Assembly (NCBI GenBank): GCA_902800305.1
Contig: CADCDP010000037.1
Span: forward strand, 1-37,964
From: an uncultured Bacteroidales bacterium
GTDB lineage: Bacteria > Bacteroidota > Bacteroidia > Bacteroidales > Bacteroidaceae
DNA length: 37,964 bases
Direction: 5' to 3'
The notes under the pieces were generated by a model. It did no database searches. It was not told the origin of the DNA and worked only from the letters and a program-made list of their open reading frames with translations. The stretch's first letter is position 1. Every line of letters begins with the position of its first letter. This document shows positions 1 to 7,433 of this stretch, one piece after another. The translations under genes and the position numbers were made by a program.

Positions 1-13
1 CCCCCGACACCCT

Positions 14-165
14 GCGCCAAATGCCAAACGCCAAATAAGAAAAAAGGCGAAATGAGTCCCCTAATTATTATATAAATATTTATAGGGATAGAGGTTTATG
101 GATTAATATATATAATAATATAATAACCACCCTTTCACGCTTATTTGGCATTTGGCGTTTGGCGC
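14..165. repeat. Inverted pair of 26-bp GCCAAA heptamer repeats around an AT-rich spacer
   Basis: A 26-bp unit (GC, then three GCCAAAT/C heptamers, then AAG) lies at 14-39, and its reverse complement at 140-165, with the middle T and C swapped. The roughly 100 bases between are very AT-rich and hold no credible ORF. The same unit recurs in direct orientation at 4436-4461 and 7740-7765. Together the two arms could form a long hairpin. No transposase lies nearby. Bases 1-240 otherwise show no gene. Confidence 0.8.
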
Positions 166-240
166 TTTTGGCGAACAACGACAAAAAGAATGGTTTGTCT
201 GCCTCCCTCCGTCTTTTTATAAAAAAACAACACGGAAACG

Positions 241-271
241 TTTGGAGTTTCGATTTTTTGTTCTACCTTTG
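241..271 (+). promoter_or_regulatory. Bacteroidetes-type promoter of the antitoxin gene
   Basis: TTTG at 241-244, a 19-base gap and TACCTTTG at 264-271 fit the Bacteroidetes primary-sigma consensus. The likely transcript start is a few bases downstream, about 20 bases before the ATG at 296. Confidence 0.75.
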
Positions 272-295
272 CATCCAACAAATCATCATCAGAAT

Positions 296-562
296 ATGAA
301 CACCGTATCACTCAACCATCTATGGAGCTACCTGCAAGGGCTTTCACTCACAGCAAGCAACCAGCGTTGGCTTGCCGCCCACTTGATGGAGGCAGCCGAA
401 AGTGCGGAAAACAAGGGTAAGAAGAAGGAACTTGTGTTTCCCAAGATTCCGAAGGACTACAAACCTTCGGCCAAGGTGCTTGCCATGACATGTGGCCCTC
501 TGCCCAAAGGCTTCGACTTGGAGAAGGAACTTGACGAAATGTGGGAGGAACGGGCAAAATGA
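296..562 (+). CDS. Antitoxin-like small protein upstream of a PIN toxin
   Basis: This 88-residue protein sits just before a PIN-domain toxin gene and overlaps it by an ATGA junction (ATG at 559, TGA at 560-562). That is the usual arrangement of a type II toxin-antitoxin pair with the antitoxin first. I chose ATG 296 rather than an ATG at 152, because the earlier start would run through an inverted repeat and the promoter. The sequence is mostly helical, with a lysine-rich middle (NKGKKKE) and an acidic C-terminus (EKELDEMWEERAK), which would suit DNA contact and toxin binding respectively. I do not recognise a named antitoxin family, so the role rests on the neighbour. The partner toxin is frameshifted, so this may now be an orphan antitoxin. 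Confidence 0.7.
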   Translation: MNTVSLNHLWSYLQGLSLTASNQRWLAAHLMEAAESAENKGKKKELVFPKIPKDYKPSAKVLAMTCGPLPKGFDLEKELDEMWEERAK

Positions 563-971
563 ATGTTTTTCTCGACACCAATGTCGTCATTGATTTTATG
601 GGCGACGTGAAGGTTTCTTTGAAGATGCTTCCGCGATTTTTGCCATGATTGAAGCAGACAAGATTCATGCCACAACTTCTGCTTTGACAGTTGTCAACAG
701 CGCCTACATTCTAAAAAAAGCGTTCGGTTCCGACATCATGCTGAACAAAGTTGATGCTCTATGCCAATTGCTTGATGTTATACCATTGGAGAAGCATCAA
801 CTCCAAAGCGCGGTTCGATTAAGACCTTACGACTACGAAGATGCGGTACAGTATTTGTCTGCCCTTCCCTATCACCCCGATGTGATTATCACACGCGACA
901 AAAAGGGCTTCAAGGATTTTGACATCCTGGTGATGACACCTGCCGAGTTCGTAGCAAAAGCAAAAGAATAA
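559..971 (+). pseudogene. PIN-domain toxin (VapC-like), frameshifted
   Basis: The start reads MNVFLDTNVVIDFMG, the classic PIN N-terminus with the first catalytic Asp (LDTN). This frame then ends early, at codon 23. The rest of the domain continues in another frame from about base 606, reading REGFFEDASAIFAM and later an acidic site (YDYEDAV) and the terminal PIN motif PDVIITRDKKGF, ending at 971. Inserting one base between 605 and 606 (GA-CGT to GAxCGT) would restore one roughly 137-residue PIN protein, so the lesion is a single-base deletion. PIN toxins are Mg-dependent ribonucleases that cut tRNA or rRNA; as read, this one would be inactive. Alternatives are a sequencing error or programmed frameshifting, but the site has no homopolymer slippery sequence. 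Confidence 0.85.
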
Positions 972-979
972 ACATCAAG

Positions 980-1008
980 GCTTGCATGTAAGAAGGCAAG
1001 CTTTTTTT
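980..1008 (+). terminator. Rho-independent terminator after the toxin-antitoxin pair
   Basis: GCTTGC (980-985) pairs with GCAAGC (996-1001) across a 10-base loop, followed by seven T residues (1002-1008). It begins nine bases after the PIN gene stop. Confidence 0.7.
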
Positions 1009-1170
1009 GTATAAAAACACTAACCCCGAAGTATGCAGATGCAGGGACAACGGGGTGTTACGTTGCAAAGATAGAGAGTTATTTTCATTCATGCAAGAAA
1101 AAAGAGGGAAAAATAGAAAATAACAATAAATGGACTTCAAGGAAATTGCAAAATAATTTGTTGCCGGGTG

Positions 1171-1202
1171 TTTGGTCATGTGAAGGAAAAGCTGTAACTT
1201 TG
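1171..1202 (+). promoter_or_regulatory. Bacteroidetes-type promoter
   Basis: TTTG at 1171-1174 and TAACTTTG at 1195-1202, 20 bases apart, match the consensus well. The first downstream ATG is the 27-codon ORF at 1220, then the four-helix-bundle gene at 1336. Confidence 0.7.
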
Positions 1203-1219
1203 TGGCGAAATTATAACCT

Positions 1220-1303
1220 ATGGCAAAGAAGAAAGAAATAGACAAGGTGAAGTTGAGCGCGTTCCCCGAGGAGGTGGACGAGGCAAGCGGCACGAAGGTA
1301 TAA
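1220..1303 (+). CDS. Possible 27-residue small protein or gene remnant
   Basis: ATG 1220 opens a 27-codon ORF beginning MAKKKEIDKVKLSAF and ending EASGTKV, with its stop at 1301-1303. It starts 18 bases after a strong promoter -7 element and is charged and hydrophilic. It could be a leader peptide for the gene at 1336, a real microprotein, or the truncated N-terminus of a larger lost protein. The abrupt end after SGTKV favours a remnant. No family recognised. Confidence 0.4.
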   Translation: MAKKKEIDKVKLSAFPEEVDEASGTKV

Positions 1304-1335
1304 TATATCTCATCACTCTCATAAAGATTCCCATT

Positions 1336-2001
1336 ATGTCTACTGATAACAACAGTTTCCTTACCCCCAAAGGCGACTACAAAAAGCTCATCGCCTTCCA
1401 GAAGTCGGAGTGCATCTATGACATGACGCATTATTTCATCGAGCACTACCTGCCGCAGATAGGTGACCGAACGGTTGACCAAATGAAACAGGCAGCACGG
1501 TCGGGTAAACAGAATATTGCGGAGGGGAATGAGACGGGCACGACATCGACAGAAGCTTGCATTAAGCTGGTAAATGTAGCAAAGGCAAGTTTGAAGGAAT
1601 TGCAGGAGGATTACGAGGATTATTTACGCAATCACGGCAACAAGATATGGGATGTGAACAGCCAGCAGTGCAGAAATGCACGTGAGTGGTGCAGGCAGCA
1701 TTCGAAGCCTTCCGACTATATGCGTGTGTGCGAATTGAGAGACGACATTACGGTGGCCAATGTGGCGTTGGTGATGATTCATCAGACAGATTATCTGTTG
1801 AAGCGGCTGTTGGAGAGGTACAAAGCGGAGTTCTTGCAGAATGGAGGTATCAAGGAGCAGATGTCGGCAGCAAGGAGGAATTGGAGAGAAGAGCATGGGA
1901 TGGGGTATCTCAATGGGAGGAACGGGAATTATGGGAAGAATGAGAATAATGGGAATGGTAACGGGAACCCAAGTACGACGAATAGCAACCCGAAGAAATG
2001 A
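1336..2001 (+). CDS. Four helix bundle protein with suffix domain
   Basis: This 221-residue protein matches the family related to the 23S rRNA intervening-sequence four-helix-bundle proteins. The motif ARSGKQNIAEGNE (about residues 55-67) is the hallmark helix-1/2 segment, followed by TEACIKLVNVAKASLKELQEDYEDYL. The middle and C-terminal region (about 105-180) extends the usual roughly 120-residue bundle and fits the 'four helix bundle suffix' version of the family. The last 30 residues are a low-complexity Gly/Asn tail (NGRNGNYGKNENNGNGNGN), likely disordered. The biochemical role of this family is not established; these proteins occur in rRNA introns and in accessory DNA. The gene shares a promoter with the small ORF at 1220, and the next gene begins about 107 bases downstream on the same strand. 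Confidence 0.8.
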   Translation: MSTDNNSFLTPKGDYKKLIAFQKSECIYDMTHYFIEHYLPQIGDRTVDQMKQAARSGKQNIAEGNETGTTSTEACIKLVNVAKASLKELQEDYEDYLRNHGNKIWDVNSQQCRNAREWCRQHSKPSDYMRVCELRDDITVANVALVMIHQTDYLLKRLLERYKAEFLQNGGIKEQMSAARRNWREEHGMGYLNGRNGNYGKNENNGNGNGNPSTTNSNPKK

Positions 2002-2107
2002 TAAATGGCAAACAATTGGACAAGAGAACAGACAATCGCGGCGAAGATGGCATAGTGTACATCAAATTGAACTTGCAGATAAGATTTACAAAATAAAACG
2101 GTTTCCG

Positions 2108-3364
2108 ATGATACCCCACAAATACCAATCCATATTCATGCTGCTCCGCGAGGAAATCCAGAAGCCAGAGAGTGTTCAATGGTTCGAATGGAAGCCGATG
2201 AAGGAGGAAGTGGAGAAGATGCTCAAACAAGGACTCATGCAAGACTTGCACACGGCGATGCAGGAGTTCTATGAGGGCTATTTGTGGAAGAGCATGGAGT
2301 CATACGCTGCATGGAGTTTCATCGATTTCGTGGCTCAGCGAGACGATGCGTTGGGAGCATGGGCAACGGGCAGGATAGACCTTTTGGCACTCGCCGAACG
2401 CTGGATAGAGCTGGGTGAATCCAAGAGATTTTCGGCATTGTTGACGCGATTGGGCGAGACGGGTTACGAAACCGACTGGGAGGCGATGCGCACGACATTG
2501 GACGAGAAACTGCGCCGCATGGAAGTGGAAGGCACACGCAACGGGATGAAGGAGACAGGGTATTTCTTTTGTCTGCTACATGCCTTCACAATGATGATGA
2601 TGTCGGCACTTCCGATGGCGGAGAAGATGGCATTGCTCAAGCAGTTTTCGGACAACTGGGATTTCCTGCGCTACATGTATTCGGTGATGACACGCACGAT
2701 TATCGGTTTCGGCTTTGCGAACTTCGCTCAATTGACGAATTGCCTCACCAATGCCAAGAGCCTTGAACCGTATTATCACCTGTACCATAGCCCTCTGAAG
2801 GAGCGTTTCAACGAGTTGTGCGACAAGGGCACGAAGAAAGACAAGCTGCAGAAAGCCTTCCAGAAATTGGAACAGCACATGGAGCAGGTCACCCCCTCCG
2901 ACGAACTGAACAAGTTGTGCGAGGTGCTCTTTCCCGAGGATTTCCGCGAGATGCTCAACCGTCATCGTCTGAAGAGTTATCAGGAATTGGAGGGCGAGAT
3001 TGCACATATCAAAGAGGAGATGAACGCCACGGTGGATGCCCTGAAGGGACAGGCAAAGGAGCTTGCAGAACGATTGAGAACTGCCGTGGAAGCCTCTGTG
3101 CCCGTCAAGGAGATTGAGAATGAACTGCTGAAATTCCCGTCAGTAGGAGCACTACAGATATTCATGCAGTTGAACACCCTGCTGGTGAACAACAAGGCTT
3201 GGATGAGCCAATCGGGGAGCATCCGTGACAAGATTCTCGCCAAGCAGCAACAGGAGATGCTGCTGAACATGAACATCACGGCACAATCAGGCGCGAATGT
3301 GAATGCCTTTGTGCAGCAGCAGACAAACAATAGTATTGACCCAACTCGACAAATCACATCATGA
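2108..3364 (+). CDS. Unknown helical protein with C-terminal NIT/GA motif
   Basis: This is a 418-residue protein of no recognised family. The frame is open further upstream, but that part overlaps the preceding gene; ATG 2108 is the first in-frame ATG after it. The protein is almost wholly alpha-helical, soluble and tryptophan-rich at the N-terminus. A coiled-coil-like stretch lies at about residues 295-345 (GEIAHIKEEMNA, AKELAERLRTAVE). Residues 389-418 are a distinct tail, NITAQSGANVNAFVQQQ followed by TNN and ending PTRQITS, which closely resembles the N-terminus of the next protein. The stop overlaps the next start as ATGA, implying translational coupling. By analogy with tails shared between neighbours, it may be one half of a two-protein signalling or assembly pair; this is inference. 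Confidence 0.6.
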   Translation: MIPHKYQSIFMLLREEIQKPESVQWFEWKPMKEEVEKMLKQGLMQDLHTAMQEFYEGYLWKSMESYAAWSFIDFVAQRDDALGAWATGRIDLLALAERWIELGESKRFSALLTRLGETGYETDWEAMRTTLDEKLRRMEVEGTRNGMKETGYFFCLLHAFTMMMMSALPMAEKMALLKQFSDNWDFLRYMYSVMTRTIIGFGFANFAQLTNCLTNAKSLEPYYHLYHSPLKERFNELCDKGTKKDKLQKAFQKLEQHMEQVTPSDELNKLCEVLFPEDFREMLNRHRLKSYQELEGEIAHIKEEMNATVDALKGQAKELAERLRTAVEASVPVKEIENELLKFPSVGALQIFMQLNTLLVNNKAWMSQSGSIRDKILAKQQQEMLLNMNITAQSGANVNAFVQQQTNNSIDPTRQITS

Positions 3365-3786
3365 ACGAACCTAAAATCAACATTACCGTCATGCCCGGCG
3401 CTCAGATGAACGGGTATGTGAAGGAGCAGCATAACTACTTTGCCCCTGTTCAGCAAATCACCAATGAGGGAAAGCCAAGTGAGGAAAGTGTTAAAGCTAC
3501 TGAGGTGCCCACTTGTCTGACGACGGAGGAAGCCGAGCGACTGATGAAGCGTTTGGTGGGTGAAGGCATCTTGGATGAGAACTGGCAGCCACGGGAACTC
3601 AGCGGGTCGGAGAAGGCACTGGTGGCAAAAGCGGTGTGCGAGCGGCTATGTGTGAATGACGTATGGAAGGTGTTTGGAAAGTTGTGGAATGAGAAGCCTG
3701 ATACGTTGCGCTCGTATTTCAACAAAGCCCTTGAACAAAAGAAATCGCTGGATTTTCAAGAAAAGCTCAAAAAAATCTTAAACTGA
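3361..3786 (+). CDS. Unknown small protein; N-terminus matches tail of upstream protein
   Basis: This is a 141-residue protein of no recognised family. Residues 7-34 (NITVMPGAQMNGYVKEQ, then HNYFAPVQQIT) repeat the tail of the preceding protein: N-I-T, G-A, N, V, Q, N, P and Q-I-T are conserved at matching places with one gap. A Ser/Glu/Lys-rich linker follows (about 35-50). Then comes a compact helical domain (about 52-141) with LTTEEAERLMKRLV, ILDENWQP, LSGSEKALVAKAV and WKVFGKLWNEK segments, ending in a basic helix. The ATG overlaps the upstream stop (ATGA), so the two should be made together. A strong terminator lies 24 bases after the stop, so this ends its operon. The C-terminal domain could bind nucleic acid or a partner, but no motif settles it. 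Confidence 0.6.
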   Translation: MNEPKINITVMPGAQMNGYVKEQHNYFAPVQQITNEGKPSEESVKATEVPTCLTTEEAERLMKRLVGEGILDENWQPRELSGSEKALVAKAVCERLCVNDVWKVFGKLWNEKPDTLRSYFNKALEQKKSLDFQEKLKKILN

Positions 3787-3809
3787 TAATCAGTTACATA
3801 GATATAACC

Positions 3810-3853
3810 GTACCTACTACGCGTACCTACCACGTAGTAGGTGCGTTTTTTTT
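3810..3853 (+). terminator. Strong rho-independent terminator
   Basis: ACCTACTACG (3812-3821) and CGTAGTAGGT (3833-3842) form a perfect 10-bp stem, extendable by two pairs, followed by eight T residues (3846-3853). It separates the 2108-3786 gene pair from the genes that follow. Confidence 0.85.
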
Positions 3854-3956
3854 ATTGTCCACACAGAACCCTGAGCGGACGTGAGTGAAGAGAGGTTCGC
3901 GAGTGAAAATGGTACCAAATCTTGACACTCCTTGCTCACAAAAACTCAAAACAACG

Positions 3957-4430
3957 ATGCAAAACATTTTCATCAACAACCTCCGCATGGAGACACAGAC
4001 AGTTTTCTGCCAGAACGGCCACATCCACATCTACCCTTCCCAGTACGAAACCCGTCGGCACATCGTGGCAGGAGTCGGCAACGCCAGTCAGAAAGGACGC
4101 ATGGTGACCGACGATTCAGGCACGAGCCACTTCCGTCCCTACGCGAAAGACAGCGGCAGCCGCTACCACACGCTGTTCACAACGGCACACGGGCAGGTGA
4201 AGGAGACGCAAGGGAGCGTCATCTTCGAGCTGCGATTCCCCAAGAAGTTAGGCAAGGCACTCATCGAGGCTTTGCACAAGGAGGAGACAGAGGAACATCA
4301 GGCGTGGATTAAGACGCGCCGTTCGGAAACGCTGTGGCGAGACGAAGACACTTGTACTCCTGCGAAATCGGAAGACGAGGGTGTGCATTACGCTTTTTCG
4401 GAGGACGAGGTGGAGCCGTTCGCTTACTGA
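3957..4430 (+). CDS. Conserved hypothetical protein next to the primase-helicase gene
   Basis: This is a 157-residue protein of unknown function. The frame is open upstream from a GTG at 3885, but ATG 3957 gives a natural N-terminus (MQNIFINNLRMETQTVFCQNG). The first 110 residues look beta-rich, with IHIYPSQYETRRHIVAGVG, RYHTLFTTAHGQVKETQG and SVIFELRFPKK segments. The last 45 are charged and helical, with a very acidic end (SEDEGVHYAFSEDEVEP). Acidic tails of this kind are common on single-strand DNA-binding or partner-docking proteins, but that is only suggestive. The gene is followed by one copy of each repeat family and then the primase-helicase gene at 4640, so a role in the same module is plausible. 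No clear promoter was found between the terminator and the start. Confidence 0.6.
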   Translation: MQNIFINNLRMETQTVFCQNGHIHIYPSQYETRRHIVAGVGNASQKGRMVTDDSGTSHFRPYAKDSGSRYHTLFTTAHGQVKETQGSVIFELRFPKKLGKALIEALHKEETEEHQAWIKTRRSETLWRDEDTCTPAKSEDEGVHYAFSEDEVEPFAY

Positions 4431-4435
4431 GAAAT

Positions 4436-4461
4436 GCGCCAAACGCCAAATGCCAAATAAG
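4436..4461 (+). repeat. 26-bp GCCAAA heptamer repeat, direct copy
   Basis: GCGCCAAACGCCAAATGCC followed by AAATAAG begins five bases after the stop of the preceding gene. It is identical over 26 bases to the copy at 7740-7765, which lies three bases after another stop codon, and to the reverse complement of 140-165. Confidence 0.85.
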
Positions 4462-4466
4462 AAATT

Positions 4467-4620
4467 AACTCAACTTTTCGCAAGTTCTTTATTTCTGAAC
4501 GCAGAGGCGCAGAGAAAAAAGGAATATATGAACACGTATATGGCGAGAGGACACGGAGAAATGCCAAGGCATTTCGCAGAGTGCGCAGAGCTGTGCGCAG
4601 GTCTCTGTGTCCTCTGCAAG
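4467..4620. repeat. MITE-like repeat, long variant
   Basis: The left end, AACTCAACTTTTCGCAAG, and the following TTCTTTATTTCTGAACGCAG closely match the copies at 7059 and 7290. Unlike those, this copy has a different interior: GAGGACACGGAGA (4547-4559) pairs with TCTCTGTGTCCTC (4602-4614), and a nested perfect hairpin AAATGCC/GGCATTT lies at 4559-4574. It occupies most of the gap before the primase-helicase start. Confidence 0.7.
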
Positions 4621-4639
4621 CAGCAAGGCCAAGAAAACT

Positions 4640-7060
4640 ATGGAGAAGAAAAGATTTTCGTACTATGATAACGTGACGAGCAGACAAGCTCGGAACCTCA
4701 CCTTGCAGGAGTTGTTGGACAAGATGGGCGAGGAATTGAAGACGAAGATTGACCGCACGGAAGCGGAGGAAGACCACGACGTGCGTCAGCAGTTGAAACA
4801 GAAGACGCTGCCAGCCGTGACATGGATGGAGCGGTATGCCGAGGGTGCGCCCCACAAGGCAGGTACGGGCGAGTTGACAGGCGTGGTGCTGGTCGATTAC
4901 GACGATTGCCGTCCGCAGGAGGTGTGGGCAACGGTGTCGGAGAAGATGCTCACACATTGGAACGGCTTGGACGACCTCATCTTGGGCGTACACCCCACCC
5001 CGTCGGGCAAAGGCATCCGCATCCTCTTCCGCTGGTTGGAGGGTTGCCAGAGCATCCCCGAATGTCAAGCCAAGATGTCGGAGTGGCTCGGTATGGCGAA
5101 CGACCCTGCCACATCGGACAGCAGCCGCCTCTCCTATCTGGTGGATAAGAACCGCTGGTACTTCATCGCCTACGAGGGTTTGGAGGAAGACCTTTCCTGC
5201 CTTGTGCCCAAGGATGCCATCGAGCAGGGGAAGAAGTGGAAACGTGCGCATAAAGCCTCTCGACCCCCAAAGGGGAAGGACTGTCGCGATGCTGCCAAAG
5301 AGGGGAAAGACAAGGGCAGCAAATGTCCTCCATCAGGTTCCCACAGCGAATGCCCCCAATCTTCCCAGGATGGTAAGGTCGGTGAACTTTATGCCCACAA
5401 GGTGTTCGACCTCGCCGTGAGGGAGGCAGGATTGGCAGGTGTGCAGCTGGACACGGACGGCTTCTGCCACAACAATCTGATGGCGGTGCTCTCGGTGGGC
5501 GTGTGTCAGATTGTGGAGCGTGGGGCACTCATGCAGGTGATTCAGGAGCGGATGCCGAACTATGCAGGGTGTGACGATTGCGAGCGTCTGGTGGATGATT
5601 TCTACCACACCTACATGGAGAAGAACAAACCCATGACCCAACGGCTCCGCAGCATCATGGCACAGGCGATGAAGGCTGTGGCACTGACGGAGGAAAGGGA
5701 GAAGGAGGCAGAGAAGGAGGTGGAGGCAGCTGCTCCCAAACCTGTGGCTCCGCTGCCCGTGTGGCCACCCATCGTCCGCGAGGTGGCACGGTGTTTCCCC
5801 CCGAAGTATCAGCCGATGGTGGCTCTGACGGCTTGTGTGGCGGTGAGTGTGCTGATGAGCCGTGTGGTGGCGAAGTATGCCGACAACAAGCTGCACCACG
5901 CCAACCTGATGCTCTGTGTGGAGGGCAGCCAAAGCGGCAACAAGAGTTTCTGCAAGGATGCGTGGGAACTGCTGTTAGGATGGCTCTTCGAGGACGACAT
6001 GAAGCGTCGGCAGATAGAGGCAGAATGGGAGCGTGAGTTGAGGAAGAAGAATGGAGCGGCTGTGATGGCGAAGGATATGCCTCAGCTGGTGGTGCGCACG
6101 GTGACCGCCGCCATCACCACAAAGAAGATGCTCATGCGTCTGCAACGTGCGATGGGGCTTCACCTGTTCTGCTCGTGCGAAGAGATTGACTCGCTGGTGA
6201 AGGCACAGAAATCCTCGTGGAGCGAGAAGAGCGACCTGCTCCGCTATTCGTTCGACAACGGTTTGGCAGGATGCGACTCGGCGTTTGGCTCCGACAGCAG
6301 TATCATGGTGCCCGTGCGGATGAACTCGGTGTGGTTGGGCACTCCCAAGGCGGTGGGTCGCTTCTACAAGGATTGCGAGGATGGCCTTGTGAGCCGCACC
6401 ATCTTCGAAGTGCTCGACGACGGATTTTCGCAGAAGTGGACAGCCGACCAGAAAGCCACTCCCATGCCCGTGAAGACTCGGGAAAGGCTTGTCCGTCTGC
6501 TCCGCGAAATGGACAACCGCTATGCGCTCTTGGCCGATGGCGAAACGCTTGCTCCCCAAACGGGATTGCGCCTCGACTTCCTGAACAGGGCACTCGAAAC
6601 TTGGCTGGAGGGACAGCGTCTGCAAGCCATCAAGGAGGGCGACCGTGCTCGCGACACCTTCCGCAAACGTGCCTCGGTGAATGCCTTCCGATTGGGCATG
6701 GTGGCGATGGTGTGCTACCAGATGCAGAGCCGCACCGTCGGACGGAAAGAGCGTGAGGAAGTGAAGCGTTTCGTGCTGTGGGCAGCCGACAGAATCCTCA
6801 GCAACGTGCTCCTGAAATTTGGCGAGCAGTACAACGAACTGATTGTGCAAGGCGAGAGCATCCCCCACCTACGACGCACCAAGACGGTGACGCTCTACGA
6901 AACGCTGCCCGAAGAGTTCACGCTCTCCGACTTGCAGAAGAAGATGTCGGCACAAGGCGTGAAACAGCGCGAACGTGGTTTGCTCTTGGCTTGGCAACGG
7001 GCAGAGTTCATCGAGGAATGTGGCAAGGGACATTATCGGAAAGTATATCAGAAAAAGTAA
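4640..7060 (+). CDS. VirE_N (BT4734-like)/DUF3987 primase-helicase-like protein
   Basis: An 806-residue, two-part replication-type protein. The N-terminal domain (about 60-190) matches the BT4734-like/VirE_N family: GVVLVDYDD (81-89) holds paired Asp residues and HPTPSGKGIRILFRW (118-132) resembles the SGxG motif of archaeo-eukaryotic primases. A low-complexity Lys/Ser linker (about 200-245) leads into a second part. From about residue 370 the sequence fits DUF3987, a P-loop ATPase/helicase-like domain, with EGSQSGNKSF (428-437) at the Walker A place and LFCSCEEIDSL as a Walker B-like acidic site. The Walker A has Asn where Gly is usual. I used ATG 4640; the frame is open from 4607, but that part lies in repeat DNA. 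Such genes are common in Bacteroidales accessory regions. No relaxase, integrase or partition gene accompanies it here. Confidence 0.8.
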   Translation: MEKKRFSYYDNVTSRQARNLTLQELLDKMGEELKTKIDRTEAEEDHDVRQQLKQKTLPAVTWMERYAEGAPHKAGTGELTGVVLVDYDDCRPQEVWATVSEKMLTHWNGLDDLILGVHPTPSGKGIRILFRWLEGCQSIPECQAKMSEWLGMANDPATSDSSRLSYLVDKNRWYFIAYEGLEEDLSCLVPKDAIEQGKKWKRAHKASRPPKGKDCRDAAKEGKDKGSKCPPSGSHSECPQSSQDGKVGELYAHKVFDLAVREAGLAGVQLDTDGFCHNNLMAVLSVGVCQIVERGALMQVIQERMPNYAGCDDCERLVDDFYHTYMEKNKPMTQRLRSIMAQAMKAVALTEEREKEAEKEVEAAAPKPVAPLPVWPPIVREVARCFPPKYQPMVALTACVAVSVLMSRVVAKYADNKLHHANLMLCVEGSQSGNKSFCKDAWELLLGWLFEDDMKRRQIEAEWERELRKKNGAAVMAKDMPQLVVRTVTAAITTKKMLMRLQRAMGLHLFCSCEEIDSLVKAQKSSWSEKSDLLRYSFDNGLAGCDSAFGSDSSIMVPVRMNSVWLGTPKAVGRFYKDCEDGLVSRTIFEVLDDGFSQKWTADQKATPMPVKTRERLVRLLREMDNRYALLADGETLAPQTGLRLDFLNRALETWLEGQRLQAIKEGDRARDTFRKRASVNAFRLGMVAMVCYQMQSRTVGRKEREEVKRFVLWAADRILSNVLLKFGEQYNELIVQGESIPHLRRTKTVTLYETLPEEFTLSDLQKKMSAQGVKQRERGLLLAWQRAEFIEECGKGHYRKVYQKK

Positions 7061-7176
7061 CTCAACTTTCGCAAATTCTTTATTTCTGAACGCAGAGGCG
7101 CAGAGAGAAAAGGAATATACGATATAAAAAAATCTCTGCAACTCTGCGTTGAATATTAATATGCGAAACTTAAACT
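7059..7176. repeat. MITE-like repeat, short variant, fused to a stop codon
   Basis: The left end, AACTCAACTTTCGCAAATTC, begins on the last two bases of the primase-helicase TAA stop. Inner arms AACGCAGAGGCGCAGAGA (7089-7106) and TCTCTGCAACTCTGCGTT (7133-7150) are near-perfect inverted repeats, and an outer ATGCGAAACTTAAA lies at the right end. The transcript would fold into a long hairpin and could act as a terminator or 3' stabiliser. Confidence 0.8.
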
Positions 7177-7289
7177 TGGATGATTTGCCGCTTTGCGGCA
7201 TTAAAAAGAAAAATAAATAAAAACAGATAAAAACATGAAAGGTTAAATTTTAAATGTCAAATTTTAAATGTTAAATGTCAAATGTAACT
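7177..7289. other. Gene-free AT-rich stretch with small hairpin
   Basis: The gap from 7061 to 7433 holds no gene; it is two MITE-like repeats with this segment between them. TGCCGC-TTT-GCGGCA (7186-7200) is a perfect 6-bp hairpin. Beyond 7240 come imperfect direct repeats of TTAAATGTCAAATT type that run into the next MITE-like copy. Confidence 0.6.
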
Positions 7290-7405
7290 CACTCAACTTT
7301 CGCAAATTCTTTATTTCTGAACGCAGAGGCGCAGAGAGAAAAGGAATATATGATATAAAAAATCTCTGCAACTCTGCGTTGAATGATAACAAGCGAAAAC
7401 TTTTA
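7290..7405. repeat. MITE-like repeat, second short copy
   Basis: It is nearly identical to 7059-7176: the same ACTCAACTTTCGCAAATTC end, the same AACGCAGAGGCGCAGAGA arm, the partner arm at 7363-7380 and a right-end GCGAAAAC. The two copies are in direct orientation and about 230 bases apart. The OB-fold gene begins 28 bases later. Confidence 0.8.
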
Positions 7406-7433
7406 AAAAATAAACATCAAAAACGAAGAATCC

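Noticed and set aside
1841..2107. A longer N-terminus for the 418-residue protein, starting inside the four-helix-bundle gene
   Set aside because: It would overlap 160 bases of a recognised gene in another frame and its translation is low-complexity; ATG 2108 is the first start after the upstream stop.
4607..4639. An 11-residue extension of the primase-helicase protein
   Set aside because: It lies inside the repeat arm (TCTCTGTGTCCTC) and reads SSASSKAKKT; the start at 4640 begins the conserved-looking sequence.
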